From contig NZ_JAHXNL010000009.1 in NCBI RefSeq assembly GCF_023148685.1, positions 144,595 to 208,594 on the forward strand: 64,000 bases of DNA, written 5' to 3'. This document shows, in pieces, positions 16,126 through 23,920 of the stretch. A program made the position numbers and the translations under genes. Within the stretch, counting starts at the first letter, position 1, and each line of letters begins with the position of its first letter. The notes below the pieces were generated by a model. It made no database searches and was not told the DNA's origin. It saw only the letters and a program-made list of their open reading frames with translations. Origin of the DNA: Georgenia sp. EYE_87 (GTDB lineage: Bacteria; Actinomycetota; Actinomycetes; Actinomycetales; Actinomycetaceae).

Positions 16126-18191
16126 CACGACTCCTTCGTGGTGACGACAGCGTCGAGGGCGACGAGCCCGTCCGCGGTGACCCGCAGCGGGTTGATCTCG
16201 ACGTCCGCCAGGTGCGGGGCGTCGAGGAGGAGGGTGCCGAGCGCGCTGACGAGGTCGGCGAGCTCGGACTGGTCGAGTGCGGGCGAGCCGCGGAAGCCTT
16301 CCAGGAGGGCGCGCCCGGCCAGGTCGTCGGGCATGGTGGCGGCCTCCGCCGGGGAGAGCGGCGCGACGCGGAGGCTGACGTCGGCCAGTGCCTCCGCCAC
16401 GGTGCCACCGAGCCCGAGCAGGACGACCGGGCCGAAGACCGGGTCCCGGCGCGCGCCGAGGATGAGGTCGACGCCGGCCGGGGCCATGGCCTCGACGAGG
16501 AACCGTTCCGCGCCCGCGGCCCGCAGGGCGGCGAGGGCCTCGTCCAGCTCCTCGTGGGTGCGCACGCCCAGGCGGACGCCGCCGACCTCGGTCTTGTGGA
16601 GCACGGCCGCGTCGAGAAGCTTGACGGCGACCGGGCCGCCGATCTCGTCCAGGGCGCCGTGCGCCTCGGCGTCCGAGCCGCAGGCGCGGCGCGGCATGGT
16701 GCGCACGCCGAGCTGCGCGACCAGGCTCTTGGCCTGGTCCTCGTCCCACGAGGTCCGCTCCGCCGCGGCCCGGAGCCCGCCGACGGTGGCACCTGCCGGT
16801 CGGGCGCTCGCGGCGCCGCGTGCCAGACCGTGCTGGCGGCGGGCGTCCTCGACCAGCGCGGCGACGCCGGTGGCCAGCGCCGTCGGGGCGCCGTACGCGG
16901 CGACTCCGGCGGTGTGGAGACGGCGACGGATCGCGCGGACCTCGTCCGGCGCACCGCCGACGCCCACGAGCGTGGGCACGGCCGAGCCGGCGGAGGCGGC
17001 CGGGACCGTGGCGGCCAGGTCGATGCTGTCCGGCTCGGTGAGGGCATAGGTGGCGACGGCGTCCACGCCCGGGTCGGCGGCGACGGTCCCGAGGACGGCG
17101 CCGAACGTCTCGGCCGGGCGGCCGGTGTCCACGGGATTGCGCTGATAGGTCAGCGGGGGCAGGAGCTCGCCGAGCCGCGCGACGGTCGCGTCGACCAGCG
17201 CGGGCACGGCGACCCCGTGCCCGCGGAGGCTGTCCATGAGCAGCAGGCCCGGACCGGCCTGCGCCGTCACGATGCCCACGCCCGGGTCGGCCGCGGGAGC
17301 GAGGCGGGTGTGGGAGAGCGCGGCGACGGCGTCGACGAGCTGCTGCTCGTCGTCCACCAGGACCGCGCCGGCCTGGCGCAGCGCCGCGCGCGTGGTCCGC
17401 CACGACGTGGCGAGGGCGCCGGTGTGGGACTGGGCGAACTCGGCGACGTCGTTGCGGCCCACCACGAGCGCGACCACGGGCACCCGCTCGGTCAGCGCCC
17501 GGACGGACTCCACGAGGCGCCGCCCGTCCGCGACCGACTCCACGTGCAGCGCCACCACGCGGGTGGCGGCGTCGTCGCGGAGATGGTCGAGGACGTCGGG
17601 GGCGGTGACGTCCGTGGCGTTGCCCAGCCCGACGGCGAGGCTCACGCCCAGGCCGGCCTCGGCGAGGAGGAAGGACAGGGCGTGGTTGATCCCGCCGGAG
17701 GCCGCGACGACGGCGACCCCGCCGGCCGGCACGTCCGCGGCCGCCGGGACGAAGCTCGCGGTGAGCCTCTGGGCGGGGGAGAAGAACCCGGAGGTGTTCG
17801 GCCCGAGGAGTCGCACGCCGGTGCGGCGGGCGGCCTCGAGCAGGGCCGCCTGGTGGACGGCGCCCTGCTCGCCGGACTCGGCGAACCCGCCGGCGCAGAC
17901 GAGGGCGGCCTTCGTGCCCGCCGCCGCGGCGTCCTCGACGGCGGAGGCGCAGGCCGCGGCGGGCACGCACAAGACCGCGAGGTCCAGCGGCGCGCCGAGG
18001 GCCCGCGAGGCCGCCGCGACGGAGGCGTGCAGCCCGGCGGCGGGGTCGGGGTTGCGCGAGTTGACGAGCCCGAGGGCGCCGTCGAAGCTGCGCAGGGAGC
18101 GGGCCATGACGGCGCCGAGCTTCGCGCCGGAGCGCGAGGCGCCGACGACGGCGACGCCGCGCGGGGAGAAGAGGGGCCGCAGGTCAGACAC
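16125..18191 (-). CDS. Acyl-CoA synthetase (NDP-forming)-like protein, possible aryl-CoA synthase
   Basis: 688 aa. An N-terminal CoA-binding Rossmann domain (about 1-130, GVAVVGAS), two succinyl-CoA-ligase-like flavodoxin domains (about 150-440, with the catalytic His near residue 256 in SHTGALA), and a C-terminal ATP-grasp domain (about 470-685, ending VEINPL) give the complete ACD order in one chain. The GTG start overlaps the hydroxylase stop by 8 nt, and its own stop overlaps the aryl-AMP ligase ATG, so the three are one translationally coupled operon. It may transfer a salicylyl group onto CoA using the adenylate made by the next gene. Such a division of labour is described for the sdg cluster, as far as I recall. 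Confidence 0.85.
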   Translation of the reverse strand: MSDLRPLFSPRGVAVVGASRSGAKLGAVMARSLRSFDGALGLVNSRNPDPAAGLHASVAAASRALGAPLDLAVLCVPAAACASAVEDAAAAGTKAALVCAGGFAESGEQGAVHQAALLEAARRTGVRLLGPNTSGFFSPAQRLTASFVPAAADVPAGGVAVVAASGGINHALSFLLAEAGLGVSLAVGLGNATDVTAPDVLDHLRDDAATRVVALHVESVADGRRLVESVRALTERVPVVALVVGRNDVAEFAQSHTGALATSWRTTRAALRQAGAVLVDDEQQLVDAVAALSHTRLAPAADPGVGIVTAQAGPGLLLMDSLRGHGVAVPALVDATVARLGELLPPLTYQRNPVDTGRPAETFGAVLGTVAADPGVDAVATYALTEPDSIDLAATVPAASAGSAVPTLVGVGGAPDEVRAIRRRLHTAGVAAYGAPTALATGVAALVEDARRQHGLARGAASARPAGATVGGLRAAAERTSWDEDQAKSLVAQLGVRTMPRRACGSDAEAHGALDEIGGPVAVKLLDAAVLHKTEVGGVRLGVRTHEELDEALAALRAAGAERFLVEAMAPAGVDLILGARRDPVFGPVVLLGLGGTVAEALADVSLRVAPLSPAEAATMPDDLAGRALLEGFRGSPALDQSELADLVSALGTLLLDAPHLADVEINPLRVTADGLVALDAVVTTKES

Positions 18192-19827
18192 CGGTGCCTC
18201 CCGCGGTCGCGACGAGGTCGGCCCGGCCGGAGAGGACCAGGGTGGCGGCGCGGTCCTCGTCGGCCTGCTCCTCCACCAGGGCGACCGGCAGGCCGGCGGC
18301 GAGACGGGCCTCCTCGGCGAGCAGGACCCGGGTGAGCGGCGTCCCGCCGTGCACCGCGACGAGCGCGGGCCGCTCGGTGCGGCAGGCCGCCACGGCGGCC
18401 GCGGCGCCGGCCACGCCGTCCTCCGTCTCCGGGGCCGTGAGCCACAGCGCCCACGGCTCGTCCTTGCCGAGCGCGCTGCCGCCCGCGACGGCGTGCCCGC
18501 CGTCCAGGGTGCTGCCGCCGTCCAGGGCGGTGGGGCACTCGGCGAGCGGGACGACGGCGCCGCCGTCATCGGTCACGAACCGCCGCCCGTCGCGCTCGAC
18601 GATCCGCGCGGTGCGGCCCGGGAAGGTCACCTCGCCCAGGTCGAGCGGAGTGCTGAGCGGGTCGCTGCCATGCCGCGCGCGCCAGGCGGCGTCGACGGCG
18701 GCGATGAAGTCGGGGTCGCGGCGGGCGATCTTGGCGCGGCCGATGGACCGGCTCATGAAGTGGAAGGCGAACTGCGTGGGGTCGAACGCGGCGTGGTAGC
18801 GGCCGAAGTGCTCCCACCAGGACAGGCTGGGGCGGGCCGAGCCCTGGATCTTCTCCACGGAGGGGCGGGCCGCCGCCTCGTACGCGGCCAGGGCCCGCTC
18901 GACGTCGTCGTGCTCGGCCACGGCGCGGGCGAGCTCGATCGCGTCCTCCATCGCCATCTTGGTGCCGGAGCCGACCGAGAAGTGCGCGGTGTGCGCGGAG
19001 TCGCCGAGGAGGGCCAGCCTGCCGGCGTGCCAGGACGCGGCCCGGCGGGTGCGGAAGTTCCCCCAGCGGGAGTTGTTGACCAGCAGCGGCTGCCCGTCGA
19101 TCTCGTCGGCGAAGAGCTCCTCGAGGTACTTGCGGCTCTTCTCGTCGCTCGGCCCGGGGGGCTGGGTGACGTCGAACTCGTCGAGGCCGGCGCGGCGCCA
19201 GGTCTCCTCGTCGGTCTCGACGATGAAGGTGCCGACGTCCTCCGAGATGGGGTAGCCGTGGACGGCGAAGACGCCGTGCGGGGCCTCCTTGTGGACGAAC
19301 GTCAGTCCGTCGAACATGTAGGAGGTGCCGAACCAGATGAACTTCGCGCTCGCCTGGACGGCGGAGGGGCCGAACTGGTCGGCGAAGCGCTCGCGGGCGC
19401 GGGAGTTCGCGCCGTCGGAGGCGACGACGAGGTCGTGGGTGTCGAGCACCTCCTCGACGTCGACCTCTGTCTCGAAGCGCAGGTCCACGCCCTCGGCGCG
19501 GGCGCGGTCCTGCAGGAGCAGCAGCAGCGTCTTGCGGGAGATGGCGGCCATCCCGTTGCCGCCCACGGTGATCCGCTCGCCCTTGAGCCGGACCTCGATG
19601 TCCTCCCAGTGCGTGCCGTGCTCGCGCAGCGCGTCGATGAGCACCGGGTCGGCGGCGTTGATCTTCTCCAGGGTCGCGTCCGAGAAGACGACGCCGAAGC
19701 CGTAGGTGTCGTCGGCGCGGTTGCGCTCGTAGACGGTCACCCGGGCGTCAGGCCGGCGCTGCTTGATGAGCGTGGCGGCGAACAGACCGCCTGGGCCACC
19801 GCCGATGCAGGCTACTGAGAGCGACAT
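18184..19827 (-). CDS. FAD-dependent aryl-CoA hydroxylase, salicylyl-CoA 5-hydroxylase-like
   Basis: 547 aa; GGAG 5 nt before the ATG. The FAD fold has ACIGGGPGGLFAA at the N-terminus and GDSAHTAHFSVGSGTKMAMED in the middle. The HFSVGSGTK signature belongs to salicylyl-CoA 5-hydroxylase and anthraniloyl-CoA monooxygenase. The first 400 residues align well with that flavoprotein module by eye. Bifunctional relatives carry a further Old Yellow Enzyme barrel of about 360 residues. Here only about 140 residues follow, beginning TPLDLGEVTFPGR and ending SGRADLVAT, which resemble the two ends of such a barrel. It heads the operon under a promoter at 19886-19913. The product would be gentisyl-CoA. 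Confidence 0.85.
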   Translation of the reverse strand: MSLSVACIGGGPGGLFAATLIKQRRPDARVTVYERNRADDTYGFGVVFSDATLEKINAADPVLIDALREHGTHWEDIEVRLKGERITVGGNGMAAISRKTLLLLLQDRARAEGVDLRFETEVDVEEVLDTHDLVVASDGANSRARERFADQFGPSAVQASAKFIWFGTSYMFDGLTFVHKEAPHGVFAVHGYPISEDVGTFIVETDEETWRRAGLDEFDVTQPPGPSDEKSRKYLEELFADEIDGQPLLVNNSRWGNFRTRRAASWHAGRLALLGDSAHTAHFSVGSGTKMAMEDAIELARAVAEHDDVERALAAYEAAARPSVEKIQGSARPSLSWWEHFGRYHAAFDPTQFAFHFMSRSIGRAKIARRDPDFIAAVDAAWRARHGSDPLSTPLDLGEVTFPGRTARIVERDGRRFVTDDGGAVVPLAECPTALDGGSTLDGGHAVAGGSALGKDEPWALWLTAPETEDGVAGAAAAVAACRTERPALVAVHGGTPLTRVLLAEEARLAAGLPVALVEEQADEDRAATLVLSGRADLVATAGGTGV

Positions 19828-19885
19828 GGGATCTCCTACGGTTCACGTCGTCGTGTGGTCACCAGGAGTGGCCTGGTTCAACGAG

Positions 19886-19915
19886 TGTGTAACACCTGCA
19901 CGACGGCCGTCAAGC
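19886..19915 (-). promoter_or_regulatory. Promoter and putative PaaX-type operator of the aryl-CoA operon
   Basis: On the minus strand, TTGACG (19908-19913) and TACACA (19886-19891) are separated by 16 bp. The -35 lies inside GCTTGACGGCCGTCG (19901-19915), which contains the perfect palindrome GACGGCCGTC. The same 15-mer recurs at 20919-20933 upstream of the transporter. This copy overlaps the stop codon of the repressor gene. Repressor binding would block RNA polymerase at both promoters. Confidence 0.65.
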
Positions 19916-20809
19916 GAGTGACGCAGAAATGTCGGGTGCGCGATCCCTCGACGCGCGCGTCGTCCGGGTCGGCGGCTCGGCCGGCCCGGACGTGGCGTCC
20001 TCCCGGCGCGTCCCGGTCGCCTCGTCGATGGCGCGCTCCGCCGCGGGCTGCAGCAGGTCGGAGACCTCGGTGAAGAGCTGGTAGGCGTCGTGGCCGAGCC
20101 AACGGGCGGGTAGCAGCTCGAGCGGCAGGGCCGGGTCCCGGAAGGGGAACTTCCGCCACTCGCGGAAGAGCTCGATGCGTTCCACGAGCGCCTCGTCCGG
20201 GCTCACCCGGCCGGCGCGGTACCGGGGCAGCTCCGCGCGGTAGCGCTCGAGGAACGTCAGGTAGTCGGCGTTCAGCGCGCCGAGGTCCCAGCAGCGCTCG
20301 GCCATGTCGCGGTCGGCCGGCAGCCCCTTGGACCTGGCGCGCAGCAGGTCGAGCCGGACGTCGGGCTCGTGCGCGAACTTCTCCTCCACACGCGTGAGCC
20401 GGTCGTGGGGCGAGATCCACGTCGACGCCGCCAGCGGGCCGAAGCCGAGCCACGCGAGCTCCTTGCGCAGCTCCTCGCGTGCGGACCTGGCGGTCTCCGG
20501 GACGTAGTAGATGACCATGTGCCACCACCCGTCCCAGCTGGACCGTGGGTCGCTGAAGATGCGTTCGCGTCCCTCGTCGAGCACCTGCCAGCTGTGCTCG
20601 TTGAGGGCGTAGACGACCTCGCGGCCGTCCGTGCCGGGCCGGGTGTCGAGCCATCCCTCCTTCTTCAGGCGGGACATCGTCACCCGGGCGGTCGAGGCGC
20701 CCACGTCGAACTTCGCCAGGAGCGCGACGAGGTCGCGCAGCGGCGCGGCGCCGCCCCGGTAGCGCAGGTAGCCGCCGAACAGGTCGACGACGATGGACCG
20801 CGGCTTCAT
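19910..20809 (-). CDS. PaaX-family transcriptional repressor
   Basis: 299 aa. An N-terminal winged helix (SIVVDLFGGYLRYRGG ... GASTARVTMSRLKKEGWL) is followed by the PaaX central and C-terminal domains, with WDGWWHMVIYYVPE and the FREWRKFPFRDPALP segment typical of the family. GAAGGAG precedes the ATG. PaaX proteins sense aryl-CoA thioesters (phenylacetyl-CoA in the founding case), which fits control of a CoA-dependent aromatic pathway, with salicylyl-CoA or gentisyl-CoA as the likely inducer here. It lies between the two transcription units that carry the shared operator. The extra Ala/Thr/Arg-rich tail (about 270-299) is not part of the fold. Confidence 0.92.
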   Translation of the reverse strand: MKPRSIVVDLFGGYLRYRGGAAPLRDLVALLAKFDVGASTARVTMSRLKKEGWLDTRPGTDGREVVYALNEHSWQVLDEGRERIFSDPRSSWDGWWHMVIYYVPETARSAREELRKELAWLGFGPLAASTWISPHDRLTRVEEKFAHEPDVRLDLLRARSKGLPADRDMAERCWDLGALNADYLTFLERYRAELPRYRAGRVSPDEALVERIELFREWRKFPFRDPALPLELLPARWLGHDAYQLFTEVSDLLQPAAERAIDEATGTRREDATSGPAEPPTRTTRASRDRAPDISASLA

Positions 20810-20918
20810 GGTGCTCCTTCTTGGCAGGCGCCTCGGGCGATGTCAACAGCGGGCGGGGCCGGCGGTACGGCGGAGAGGCCCCTCCTGGTGGCGACTCCGC
20901 ACAATCTGATTCGAATGC

Positions 20919-20950
20919 TTGACGGCCGTCGATGAGATGCCGTACACATT
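20919..20950 (+). promoter_or_regulatory. Promoter and putative PaaX-type operator of the transporter gene
   Basis: GCTTGACGGCCGTCG at 20919-20933 is identical to the reverse-strand copy at 19901-19915. TTGACG (20921-20926) is followed 18 bp later by TACACA (20945-20950). The site lies in the 276-bp gap between the repressor and transporter genes, so it may also serve autoregulation of the divergent repressor gene. Confidence 0.65.
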
Positions 20951-21085
20951 ACCCGGTGTGAGGTGGTGCACACCACCGCCTCGCGCCGCAGGGGCGCGGC
21001 AGTCGCCCGCACCACGAGCGAGCTCCGCACCGCACGACCGCCCGCCGGGCGGCGATCCCGAACCACCTCACCGCAGGAGACAACG

Positions 21086-22411
21086 ATGTCAGCACCCTCC
21101 GCCGCGTTCGCGGGCGGGTCCCGCAAGGGGCTCGTCGTCGTAGCGCTCGCCTTCGCAGCCATCGTGCTCGACGGGTACGACCTCATGATCTACGGGGCCA
21201 TGGTCCCCGCGCTGCTGGAGCACCCGACCTGGGACCTGACGCCGGCCGACGTCGGCCTGATCGGCAGCTACGCCACCTTCGGCATGCTCGTGGGCGCGCT
21301 CGGCGTCGGTGCCCTGACCGACATTCTCGGTCGACGGCGCATCATCATCGCCAGCATCATCTGGTTCAGCGTCGCCACCGCTGCCACCGCGATGGCGCCG
21401 ACACCCGAGGTCTTCGGCCTCTTCCGCCTGATCGCGGGCATCGGCCTCGGCGGCGTCATGCCCACCGCGATCGCCCTCACCGTGGAGTACGCCCCGCGCG
21501 GGAAGCAGCAGTTCTACAACGCGATGATGTTCGTCGGCTACTCCTTCGGCGGCGTCTTCGCCGCCCTGGCGGCGATGGCGCTGCTGGCCGACCACGGCTT
21601 CCGCGTGCTGCTCTGGCTCGGCGCCGCGCCCGCCCTGATCCTCGTGCCGCTCGTCCACCGCTACCTGCCGGAGTCGATGAGCTACCTCGCGGGAAGGGGC
21701 CGCACCGCCGAGGCCCACGCGCTCGCCCGCGAGTACGGCGTCGACCTCGAGGTCCGCTCGTCGGGCGGCGCGAAGAAGGCGCCCGGCGCCCTGCGGTTCC
21801 TCGTCTCGGGCGGCAACCTCGGCCCGCTCGCCCTGTTCTCGGTGGCCTCCTTCTCCGGGCTGCTGCTCGTGTACGGGCTGAACACCTGGCTGCCGCAGAT
21901 CATGCGGAGCGCCGGCTACCCGCTCGGGTCCTCCATCAGCTTCCTGCTGGTGCTCAACCTCGGCGCGATCGTCGGCAGCGTCGCCGCGGCCGCGCTCGCG
22001 GACAGGATGGGGTCGAAGTTCGCCGTAGGCCTGGCCTTCGCGGCGGCGGCGCTCACGCTCGTCGCGCTGAGCCTGCAGCCGCCGGCCGCGCTGCTGTACG
22101 TCTTCGTGGCGGTGGCCGGACTCGGCTCGATCGGGACGCAGATCCTGGTCAACGGCTACGCCGCGGCGTTCTTCCCCGCCTGGGCCCGCGGCAGCGCGGT
22201 CGGCGTCACCCTCGGGATCGGCCGTATCGGGGCCGTCGTCGCCCCGATCATGGTGGGACTGATCATGGAGTCCGACCTGGGCTTCCGGTGGAACTTCTAC
22301 TCCTTCATCATCCCAGCGGTTCTCGGTCTCGCCGTCATCCTCGCGATCCCGCGGCGCACCGCGGCCGCCCGGGCGTCCGCGGCCCTCGAGGAGGAGAAGG
22401 TCGCCGCCTGA
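21086..22411 (+). CDS. Aromatic acid:H+ symporter (AAHS family MFS)
   Basis: 441 aa, about 12 membrane helices. The ATG at 21086 has GCAGGAGA upstream; a longer in-frame extension covers the promoter and is rejected. The helix 1 motif LDGYDLMIYGAMVP holds the two Asp residues (DGxD) essential in PcaK/BenK-type carriers, and DILGRRR lies in the loop between helices 2 and 3. It shares its operator sequence with the aryl-CoA operon, so salicylate or a related benzoate is the probable substrate. A strong terminator follows. Confidence 0.92.
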   Translation: MSAPSAAFAGGSRKGLVVVALAFAAIVLDGYDLMIYGAMVPALLEHPTWDLTPADVGLIGSYATFGMLVGALGVGALTDILGRRRIIIASIIWFSVATAATAMAPTPEVFGLFRLIAGIGLGGVMPTAIALTVEYAPRGKQQFYNAMMFVGYSFGGVFAALAAMALLADHGFRVLLWLGAAPALILVPLVHRYLPESMSYLAGRGRTAEAHALAREYGVDLEVRSSGGAKKAPGALRFLVSGGNLGPLALFSVASFSGLLLVYGLNTWLPQIMRSAGYPLGSSISFLLVLNLGAIVGSVAAAALADRMGSKFAVGLAFAAAALTLVALSLQPPAALLYVFVAVAGLGSIGTQILVNGYAAAFFPAWARGSAVGVTLGIGRIGAVVAPIMVGLIMESDLGFRWNFYSFIIPAVLGLAVILAIPRRTAAARASAALEEEKVAA

Positions 22412-22448
22412 GGACCGATTCTCCGTGCGGAGTGTCGCGCACGAGCCG

Positions 22449-22480
22449 AGGGGTCTGTACCGGCAGCGGTACAGACCCTT
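22449..22480 (+). terminator. Rho-independent-like terminator
   Basis: A perfect 12-bp stem (GGGTCTGTACCG, 22451-22462, paired with 22467-22478) has a 4-nt loop GCAG. It extends by an A-T and a G-T pair and ends CCCTT. It is 38 bp after the transporter stop. Confidence 0.88.
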
Positions 22481-22666
22481 CAGCATGGAGCGAGAGGCTG
22501 GGGCGGGTGCTGACCGCGGCGCGGACGACGGCTTCCGTGCGGCCCGGCCTCCTCTAGGCTGCCGGTGCGCCGAGCGGCGACGGCGCCCCGCGGTCCTCCC
22601 GGCCCGACCGAGCCGACACTGAGGTCCCGGGCCGAGGACACACGTCCCGAGCTGAGGAGGCTCCCG

Positions 22667-23893
22667 GTGGTCGGTGCGAGCACGTCCACCCGCGTTCCGG
22701 CCGGCGGCCTCGGCGCGGGCACCGGCGCCGCGCTGCTGGTGATCCTCGCGGGGATGGCGGGCGCCCTGCACGTGTGGAAGCTCGCCCCGGCCCTTCCCGC
22801 GCTCTCGGCCGACCTCGGGCTGAGCCTGGTGCAGGGCGGCCTCCTGCTGTCGGTCGTCCAGGTGGCCGGGATGCTCCTCGGTGTGCCGGTCGGGCTGGCG
22901 GGGGACCGGATCGGCCTGCGCCGTGGACTCCTGCTCGGGCTGACGCTGCTCACCGCGGGCTCCGCCGTCGGCCTCGGCTCCGTGGGCTACCTGCCGCTGC
23001 TCGGCTCCCGGGTGCTGGAGGGCGTGGGCTTCATGCTCGTCTCGATCTGCGCGCCCGCGCTGATCCGCCGGACGGCGCCGCCGGGGCGGGTGTCGCTGCT
23101 CACCGGCGTCTGGGGCTGCCACATCCCGCTGGCCGCGGCCCTCTCGCTGCTGCTCGGCGGCCAGCTCGAGTGGCGGACCTGGTGGGGCGCCGCCGCGGTC
23201 TGCTCCGGCGTCATGGCGGTGGCGGCCGCAGCACTGCTCGCCGCAGACCCGCCCGGCGTCCGCTCGAGGGGCGCCACGGACCGGTTGCGGGCGACGCTGC
23301 AGGCGCGCGGCCCCCTCCTCGTGGCCCTGCTGTTCCTGCTGTACACGGCGCAGTGGAACGGGGTGGTCCAGTTCCTGCCCACGATGTACGCCGACGGCGG
23401 CGTCGACCCCTCGGGCGCTGCGGCGCTCGGCGCCCTGGTGGCGGGGGTCAACGCCGTCGGCAACCTCGGGGCGGGGGCAGCGCTGCACCACGGCGCGCGC
23501 CCGCCGGTGCTGTGGTGCACGAGCTTCGCCGTGATGGGGCTCAGCGCTGCCGTGGCGTTCGGCGTCGCGCCGCACCTCGGCCCGGACCTCGAGTTCGGGG
23601 TGCGCTACGGCGCGGTGCTGGTCTTCTCCGCCGTCGGCGGCATGGTGCCGACGACGGTGGTCGCGGGCCTCCTGCGCACCGCGCCGGGCCCGGCGACGAT
23701 CGCCACCTCCCTCGGGCTGGGGCAGCAGCTCAACGCCCTGGGCCAGTTCGCCGGCCCGCCGGCGGTGGCCGCCGTCGCCCAGGCGACGGGCACGTGGGAC
23801 CACACGTGGGCGGTCACCGTCGCTCTCGCGGTCTGCGGGATCGCCCTGGCGACCCGCGTCGCCCGCAGCGCGCCGTCGATCCTGCGCGGGTAG
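22667..23893 (+). CDS. MFS transporter, CynX/NimT-like
   Basis: 408 aa, about 12 hydrophobic segments. GAGGAGG at 22654-22660 sets the start at GTG 22667; an in-frame ATG at 22565 lies upstream of the ribosome site and was rejected. GDRIGLRRGLLLG after helix 2 is the MFS loop signature. The wide helices without charged cavities fit the CynX/NimT exporter or anion group. The preceding terminator separates it from the aromatic transporter, and the amidase gene is convergent, so it is a single transcription unit. The substrate is unknown. Confidence 0.82.
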   Translation: MVGASTSTRVPAGGLGAGTGAALLVILAGMAGALHVWKLAPALPALSADLGLSLVQGGLLLSVVQVAGMLLGVPVGLAGDRIGLRRGLLLGLTLLTAGSAVGLGSVGYLPLLGSRVLEGVGFMLVSICAPALIRRTAPPGRVSLLTGVWGCHIPLAAALSLLLGGQLEWRTWWGAAAVCSGVMAVAAAALLAADPPGVRSRGATDRLRATLQARGPLLVALLFLLYTAQWNGVVQFLPTMYADGGVDPSGAAALGALVAGVNAVGNLGAGAALHHGARPPVLWCTSFAVMGLSAAVAFGVAPHLGPDLEFGVRYGAVLVFSAVGGMVPTTVVAGLLRTAPGPATIATSLGLGQQLNALGQFAGPPAVAAVAQATGTWDHTWAVTVALAVCGIALATRVARSAPSILRG

Positions 23894-23920
23894 AGCCGAG
23901 CACTGCCCCGAGCGGTGGCG

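Noticed and set aside
14224..17049. 941-codon plus-strand open frame
   Set aside because: It is antisense to the gamma-carbonic-anhydrase, AMP-ligase and CoA-ligase genes, with low-complexity Arg/Ala composition and no domain.
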